From CAVZOY01 sp963777095 (GTDB taxonomy: Bacteria > Actinomycetota > Actinomycetes > Mycobacteriales > Geodermatophilaceae), in NCBI GenBank assembly GCA_963777095.1, contig CAVZOY010000006.1, forward strand, positions 434,001-498,000: DNA of 64,000 bases, read 5' to 3'. Made by a program: the position numbers and the translations under genes. This document shows, one piece after another, positions 59,023 to 64,000 of the stretch (the first letter of the stretch is position 1; every line of letters starts with the position of its first letter). The notes under the pieces were generated by a model, which was given only the letters and a program-made list of their open reading frames with translations, did no database searches and was not told where the DNA came from.

Positions 59023-60022
59023 ATGCAGCGTGGGATGGAGCCGGTGCCCGACGTCCGCGAGATCCGGCGGGCGGTGGTCACCGGCGGCGCCGGCTTCCTG
59101 GGGTCGCATCTGTGCGAGCAGCTGCTCGACCGCGGCGTGGAGGTGGTCTGCCTCGACAACTTCCTGACCGGCTCGCCGGAGAACGTCGTGCACCTGATGG
59201 AGAACCCGGCCTTCCGGCTTGTCCGCTGCGACATCACCGACTTCGTGCACGTGCCCGGCCCGGTGGACCTGGTGCTGCACTTCGCCTCGCCGGCCAGTCC
59301 GCTCGACTACCTCCGCATGCCGATCGAGACCCTGAAGGTCGGCAGCCTCGGCACCCTGCACACCCTCGGGCTGGCCCACGAGAAGGGCGCCCGCTACGTG
59401 CTCGCCTCGACGTCCGAGGTCTACGGCGACCCGCTGGAGCACCCGCAGAACGAGGACTACTGGGGCAACGTCAACCCGGTCGGCCCGCGCGGGCGTCTAC
59501 GACGAGGCCAAGCGGTTCAGCGAGGCCATGACCACCGCGTACCGGACGTCCAAGGGCACCGACACCGGCATCGTGCGGATCTTCAACACCTACGGCCCGC
59601 GCATGCGCCCGGACGACGGCCGCGCCATCCCCGCCTTCATGGGCCAGGCGCTGTCCGGCCGCCCGCTCACCGTCGCCGGCGACGGCTCGCAGACCCGGTC
59701 GATCTGCTACGTCGACGACACCGTGCGCGGCATCCTCGCGATGGCGTTCTCGCGCCACGCCGGTCCGGTCAACATCGGCAACCCCGACGAGCTGTCGATG
59801 CTCCGGCTGGCGCAGTGGATCGTCGAGCTGACCGGCTCCGACTCCGAGATCTCCTTCATCGACCTGCCGGTCGACGACCCCAAGGTCCGCCGTCCCGACA
59901 CCCGCCGGGCGGAGGAACTGCTCGGCTGGCGGCCCACGGTTCCGTCCGAGGAGGGGCTGCGCGCGACCGTCGCCTGGTTCGCCGAGGTCCTCCGCCGCCG
60001 CACCGCCGCCGCCGCCGGGTAG
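59023..60022 (+). CDS. UDP-glucuronate decarboxylase-like SDR (UXS type)
   Basis: About 332 residues. TGGAGFLGSHLCEQLLDRGV is the NAD-binding loop, FASPASPLDYLRMPIETLKV and LASTSEVYGDPLEHPQNEDY are UXS signatures, and Tyr/Lys of the active site lie in GVYDEAKRFSEAMTTAYR. It would form UDP-xylose from UDP-glucuronate. One extra base near 59491-59494 breaks the frame at PVGPRGVYDEAK. The ATG at 59023 starts the frame; an ATG at 59035 is a shorter option. Its neighbours are a heptose-type cluster on the other strand, so it probably serves the same glycan. Confidence 0.9.
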
Positions 60023-60036
60023 TCCATCCGGCCCTG

Positions 60037-60309
60037 GTGCGGTCCCCCGGGGGACGACGATGGCGAGCCCAGGGGGAAGGGGCGACCACGACCGCCGACC
60101 CGACGGCTTCCGAACCGGTCGACGGTGAACCGCCCGGGGCGACGAGCTCCCCCGCTCCGGTGCCGTCGAGCACCCCGCCCGTCGCGAACGCTCCGTCCTC
60201 GTCGACGTCCGTGCTCGGGGAGATCACGGCACTGCTCGGCGCCCTGACCGGGTTCGTCCTCGCGGTCACCGGCCTGATCCAGATCCTCCGGACGTCGAAG
60301 AAGGCGTAG
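60037..60309 (+). CDS. Small Pro/Ser/Thr-rich membrane protein
   Basis: About 90 residues: a low-complexity N-terminus rich in Pro, Ser, Thr and Ala (TASEPVDGEPPGATSSPAPV) followed by one C-terminal membrane segment (ITALLGALTGFVLAVTGLIQ) and a basic tail RTSKKA. I do not recognise it. The GTG at 60037 is used; an ATG near 60060 is out of frame unless a base error is assumed. The last 44 bases overlap the end of the GT9 gene on the opposite strand. Confidence 0.5.
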   Translation: MRSPGGRRWRAQGEGATTTADPTASEPVDGEPPGATSSPAPVPSSTPPVANAPSSSTSVLGEITALLGALTGFVLAVTGLIQILRTSKKA

Positions 60310-61251
60310 CCGCGGTCATCGGACCGAGCAGGGAGTCGAGGGCGGCGACGACCTCGTCGACGGTGATCCGCGCCAGCGCCGGGTCGAGCTCGGTGCCCCA
60401 GGGGTCGCCGGTGCCGTCGCCGTGCCAGAGGACGACGTGCTGCGGCCGCGGCGGCGGGCCCCACAGCGCCGGTGACACCGGGCCGAACAGCACCACCGAC
60501 GGACGCCGGTAGGCGGTCGCCAGGTGCGCGACGCCGGTGTCGCCGCTGACCACCACCCGCGCGGCGGCGACGACGGCGGCCAGCTCGAGCGACGTCGTCC
60601 GCCCGGCGAGCACGGCGTCCGGCCCCAGCCCGGCCGGCGTCCGCCACCGCCCGGGCGAGCTCCACCTCGGCCGGACCGCCGGTGATCCGCACGTCGGCAC
60701 CGCCGGCGGCGAGGTGCCGGGCGACGGCGGCGAACCGCTCGGGCGGCCAGCGCCGGCCGGGATAGGCCGCACCGGGGTGGACGACGGCGGCGCCGCGGCA
60801 CCGGCGGCGGCCACGGCCGGGACGGCGAGGTCGAGCGCGTCGGGGTCGGCGTCCACGCCCGAGCCCCTCGGCGACCAGCCGGCACCACCGCGCGCACCTC
60901 GTGCTCGTCGGCGTACCAGGTCGGCCCGGGGTAGCCGGGGCTGCCGAAGGTGAGCAGCCGCTCGGGGCGCAGGTCGGCGACGACGACGTGCGACAGCCGG
61001 CCCCTTGCCGTGCAGGTCGACGGCGAGCTCCGGCGGCGGGCCGGCCCAGTCCAGCGGCTCGAGCTCGCGGGCGGGCAGCACCTCGTCGACGGCGTCGATC
61101 AGCCCGGCCAGCGGGCGCAGCGCCTGCGGTCGTGGCCAGCACCAGCCGGTGTCCGGGCACCGCGGCGCGCACCGCCCGGATCGCCGGCACACCGGTGAGC
61201 AGGTCCCCCAGCCCCAGCGGCCGGAGCACGACCGCCACCGGCTTCTCTCAT
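60266..61251 (-). CDS. Glycosyltransferase family 9 (heptosyltransferase-like)
   Basis: About 325 residues. VVLRPLGLGDLLTGVPAIRA is the N-terminal GT9 signature, RPLAGLIDAVDEVLPARELE lies in the first domain, and VVSGDTGVAHLATAYRRPSV and VVLFGPVSPALWGPPPRPQH are the ADP-sugar-binding C-terminal signature. At least five frame breaks lie between 60640 and 61245. The ATG at 61251 overlaps the HldE-like stop (TGATG). It probably transfers a heptose or similar sugar from an ADP-sugar made by the neighbours. Confidence 0.82.
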
Positions 61252-62647
61252 CACGTGGGAGCGCTCGACCAGGGCGGTCGTCGAGTGCCCGTCGAGGTAG
61301 GGCAGGACGACGGCCTGGCCGCCCCAGCGTGCGCAGCACGGCGGCCTCGGGCAGGTCGGCGCCGGCGTAGTCGCCGCCCTTGGCCCACACGTCGGGCCGC
61401 AGCCGGTCGAGCACCTCGGCGGGGGTGTCCTCGTCGAACACGACGACGGCGTCGACGAACTCCAGCGCCTCGAGCACGCGGGCCCGGTCGGGGGCGGTCA
61501 CCAGCGGCCGGGACGGTCCCTTGAGCCGGCGCACCGAGTCGTCGGAGTTGATGCACACCACCAGGCAGTCGCCGAGCCCGCGCGCGGCGCGCAGCGTCGC
61601 GACGTGCCCGGGGTGCAGCAGGTCGAAGCAGCCACCGGTGGCGACGACGGTGCCGCCGGCCGACGCGCACCCGGGCGAGCAGCGCGTCCACGCCGCCGGC
61701 TCGGCGACGACGTGGGGCACGACCGTCTCGGCGTCCCAGGCGGACGCCCCGCCCCGGGCCACGAACGCCGACGCCGCGGCGACCGCCGCCGCCACCGCCT
61801 CGCCGGTCACCGCGCCGTCGGCCAGCGCGAGCGCCGCCGCGGCCGCGAACGAGTCGCCGGCGCCGCACGGGTCGCCGCCGGTCACCGGCACGGCGGGCAC
61901 GACCATCGGCGCGCCCTCGCCGTAGGACAGCAGCGCACCGCGCGCGCCCAGGGTCACCGCGACCGCGCCCACGCCCCAGTGCCGGATCAGCGCCTCGGCC
62001 CGGGCGCCGACGGCGGCCAGCCCGTCGCCCTCGACGGCCACTCCGGCGGCCGCGGCCACGCGGGCGGCCTCGGCGCCGTTCGGCGTCACCAGCCGGGCGC
62101 TGGGCACCGGGTCGGCGCCGCGCGGGTGCGGGTCCCAGACCACCGGCCCGCCGGCCGCGGCCAGCGCCGTCGCGGACGTCGGCGCGCCGCCGTCGTCCCG
62201 CGGCCGTAGTCGGCGACGAGCACGGCGCCGGCCTCGGCGGATCGCGTCCGCCGCGGCTCGTCGGGCAGCGCGCCGGGCCGGGCCGACGCGGTCGCCGCTG
62301 TCGAGCCGCGCGACGGAGTGGTCGCCGACGCGCACCCGCTGCTTGACCGCCGTCGCCGCCGGTGGCCGGGATCGCGCAGCAGCCGCACCCGGCCGTCGAG
62401 CAGCGCCCGCAGCCGGTCGGCGCCGTCGTCGTCGGCCAGCGGGGCCACCAGCACGACCTCGCGCCGGACGGTCGCGGCGGCGGCGATCACCGCGGCCAGC
62501 GCGGCGCCGCCGGGGCGCTCGCGGGTCTCGACGTCCTCGACCACCGGCACGGGCGCGTCCGGGGTCGAGCCGGGAGGCGCGTGCCGACCAGGTCGACGTC
62601 GAGCAGGGCGTCGCCGACGACGACCAGCGGCCGCTGCGCCGGCTCAC
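61251..62647 (-). CDS. HldE-like bifunctional heptose kinase/adenylyltransferase
   Basis: About 465 residues in two domains. The N-terminal PfkB-type sugar kinase shows LVVVGDALLDVDLVG, VVWDPHPRGADPVPSARLVT and the catalytic GGDPCGAGDSFAAAAALALA. The C-terminal nucleotidyltransferase has ATGGCFDLLHPGHVATLRAA with the HxGH motif, INSDDSVRRLKGPSRPLV and VWAKGGDYAGADLPEAAVLR. It would make ADP-heptose from heptose 7-phosphate with a separate phosphatase. Many frame breaks occur, including near 61260, 61320, 61665 and several between 62190 and 62640. The GTG at 62647 overlaps the SIS gene stop by 4 bases. Confidence 0.8.
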
Positions 62648-63300
62648 CGGGCCACCCCGAGCCGGCCGGCCGACGGCACCCGCGCCGGCTCGGCCAGCAC
62701 GGCGGCGTCGAAGGCGGCGCAGACCAGGTGCAGCGCGACGAGGTGGCACTCCTGCACGGTCGCCGTCCACGGGCGAGTCGATGCAGACGGCCTCGTCGGC
62801 CGCGGCGGCCAGCGGGTTGGGTGCCGGGCCGGTCATCGCGAGCACGGTCATGCCGCACTCGCGGGCCCGGCGGGCGGCGGCGACGGCGTTGGGGAGCGGC
62901 CGCTGGTCGACAGCAGGACCAGCACGTCGCCGGCCCGGCCGTGCGCCTCGACCTGCCGGGCGAACAGCTCGTCGGCCGGGTAGTCGTTGGCGATCGCGGT
63001 CAGCGACGAGGTCTCGGCGGTCAGGCAGATCGCCGAGAACGGCGGCCGGTCGGCGCGGTAGCGGCCGACCAGCTCGGCGGTCAGGTGCTGGGCCTGCGCC
63101 GCGCTGCCGCCGTTGCCGGCGGCCAGCAGCCGGCCGCGGCCTCGCCGCACAGCACGTCGGCCAGCAGCCGGCCCCAGCGGTCGAGGGTGTCGACGTGCCC
63201 GGTCAGCGTCGCCGCAGCGCCGCGGTCAGCGAGGCGACGTGGTCGGCGCCGGTGAGGTGGGTGCACGACGTCGGGCGAGGACGACCTCGCCGGCGCGTGC
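62644..63300 (-). CDS. SIS-domain phosphoheptose isomerase-like protein (GmhA type)
   Basis: About 210 residues. GNGGSAAQAQHLTAELVGRY, PPFSAICLTAETSSLTAIAN, DYPADELFARQVEAHGRAGD and VLVLLSTSGRSP match sedoheptulose 7-phosphate isomerases. It would make the heptose 7-phosphate used by HldE. Frame breaks occur near 62770, 62900, 63130 and in the N-terminus. The start cannot be fixed; the region before HVDTLDRWGRLLADVL lies in shifting frames. The stop at 62644 overlaps the HldE-like start. Confidence 0.75.
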
Positions 63301-63319
63301 TCGAGGAGGCGACGGTCGT

Positions 63320-64000
63320 CGGGCTGACCTCCACGGGCGACGCTCGGGGTTCTCGGATCGGACGGCGGGTGGCCAGGACCTGGCGGTAGACGGCCTCGGT
63401 GTCGGCGACGACGCGGGCCCAGCGGTAGCGGGCGCGGGCCCGCTCGACGCCGGCGGCGCCGTAGGCGGCGCGGCGGTCGTCGTCGGCGAGCAGCGCGGCG
63501 AGCGACCTGCGCCGAGCCGGGCGGGGTCGCGCGGGCGGCACGAGGTCGCCGGTGACGCCGTCGACGACGCTGTCGACGCAGCCCGCCGACGGCGGTGGCC
63601 ACGACGGGCCGGCCGCAGGCCATGGCCTCCAGCGGGCGTGATGCCGAACGGCTCGTACCAGGGCACGGCGAGGACGACGTCGGCCGAGCGCACCCACGCC
63701 GGGCACGTCGGCGCGGGCGACGGAGCCGGTGAAGCACCAGCCGGTCGGCCACCCCGGCCTCGGCGGCGACGGCGCGCAGCCGGCGCACCTCGGGGTCGGC
63801 GTCCAGCTCGTCGGCCGGCGGCCCGCCGACGACGACGAGCTCGGCGTCCGGGACGGCGGCCAGCGCGCGGACGGCGTCGTCCTGGCCCTTGCGCTCGACC
63901 AGCCGGCCGAGCACCAGCAGCCGCGGCCGCTCCGTGCGCGGCGCCACCGGACCGCGCGGCGTGAAGACCGAGGTGTCGACGCCGCACGGCACGATCGACA
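63320..64000 (-). CDS. Glycosyltransferase family 4 (partial, C-terminal part)
   Basis: The C-terminal two thirds of a GT-B fold transferase. CGVDTSVFTPRGPVAPRTER and LLVLGRLVERKGQDDAVRAL open the sugar-nucleotide domain, VPWYEPFGITP carries the EPFG variant of the E-x7-E motif, and EAMACGRPVVATAVGG the second half of that motif. Frame breaks near 63505, 63575, 63635, 63710 and 63735. The N-terminus lies beyond the window and the stop cannot be placed exactly. It may add a sugar to the same heptose-containing glycan. Confidence 0.75.

Overview
The window is about 73% GC and densely packed. Genes often begin with GTG, and many neighbours overlap by 4 bases (GTGA or ATGA). The gene content and order (BagAB-like ArsA pair next to a PASTA-type penicillin-binding protein, lysC-asd, F420-dependent oxidase, TIGR03941 partner of tadA, SigE-family sigma factor, small SRP RNA) point to a high-GC actinobacterium. 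My best guess is Geodermatophilaceae (Blastococcus, Geodermatophilus or Modestobacter); this is inference from content, not a search result.

Layout. 1-5.1 kb: RidA and DUF4177 on the minus strand, two Get3/ArsA-like ATPases, and a bifunctional penicillin-binding protein. 5.1-12.5 kb: YqeY, a metallophosphoesterase, tRNA-Pro, an S9 peptidase, asd-lysC and a phospholipase D-like protein. 12.6-17.3 kb: a 36-bp palindrome, an XRE regulator, an MFS transporter, leuA with a Leu-codon leader peptide and attenuator hairpin, and a VOC protein. 17.3-23.7 kb: a complete mrpA(B)CDEFG antiporter operon on the minus strand. 23.8-30.1 kb: an ABC-F ATPase, an alpha/beta hydrolase beside a tRNA-3'-end-like remnant, and a transglutaminase / alpha-E / circularly permuted ATP-grasp operon. 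30.2-37.0 kb: two pirins behind a promoter with a palindromic operator, an F420-type oxidase, a VOC protein, a beta-propeller glycosidase-like protein, a TPM-domain membrane protein and a Rieske protein. 37.0-43.0 kb: an oppABCDF-type peptide importer. 43.3-46.5 kb: recR, ybaB and dnaX. 46.6-52.6 kb: a hydrolase, a sigma factor with a membrane partner, SRP RNA, a leader peptide with an EamA exporter, a HAL-fold lyase that lacks the MIO-forming triad, and a cupin. 52.8-58.7 kb: two tRNA-Ser genes, a Ser/Thr kinase, tadA, a second copy of the palindrome, a HAD phosphatase, a TIGR03941 protein, an O-methyltransferase and tyrA. 58.8-64.0 kb: DUF2630, UDP-glucuronate decarboxylase, then a heptose-type set (GT9, HldE-like, GmhA-like, GT4) on the minus strand.

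A dominant feature is the number of single-base frame breaks. At least 40 are visible, nearly all one extra base, and they hit many essential genes. In the last 3.7 kb they come about every 100-200 bp. I read them as uncorrected long-read-type sequencing errors, so broken genes are given as full-length CDSs with the break positions stated. No stretch longer than 300 bases lacks a gene or RNA. I found no CRISPR array, insertion sequence or prophage.
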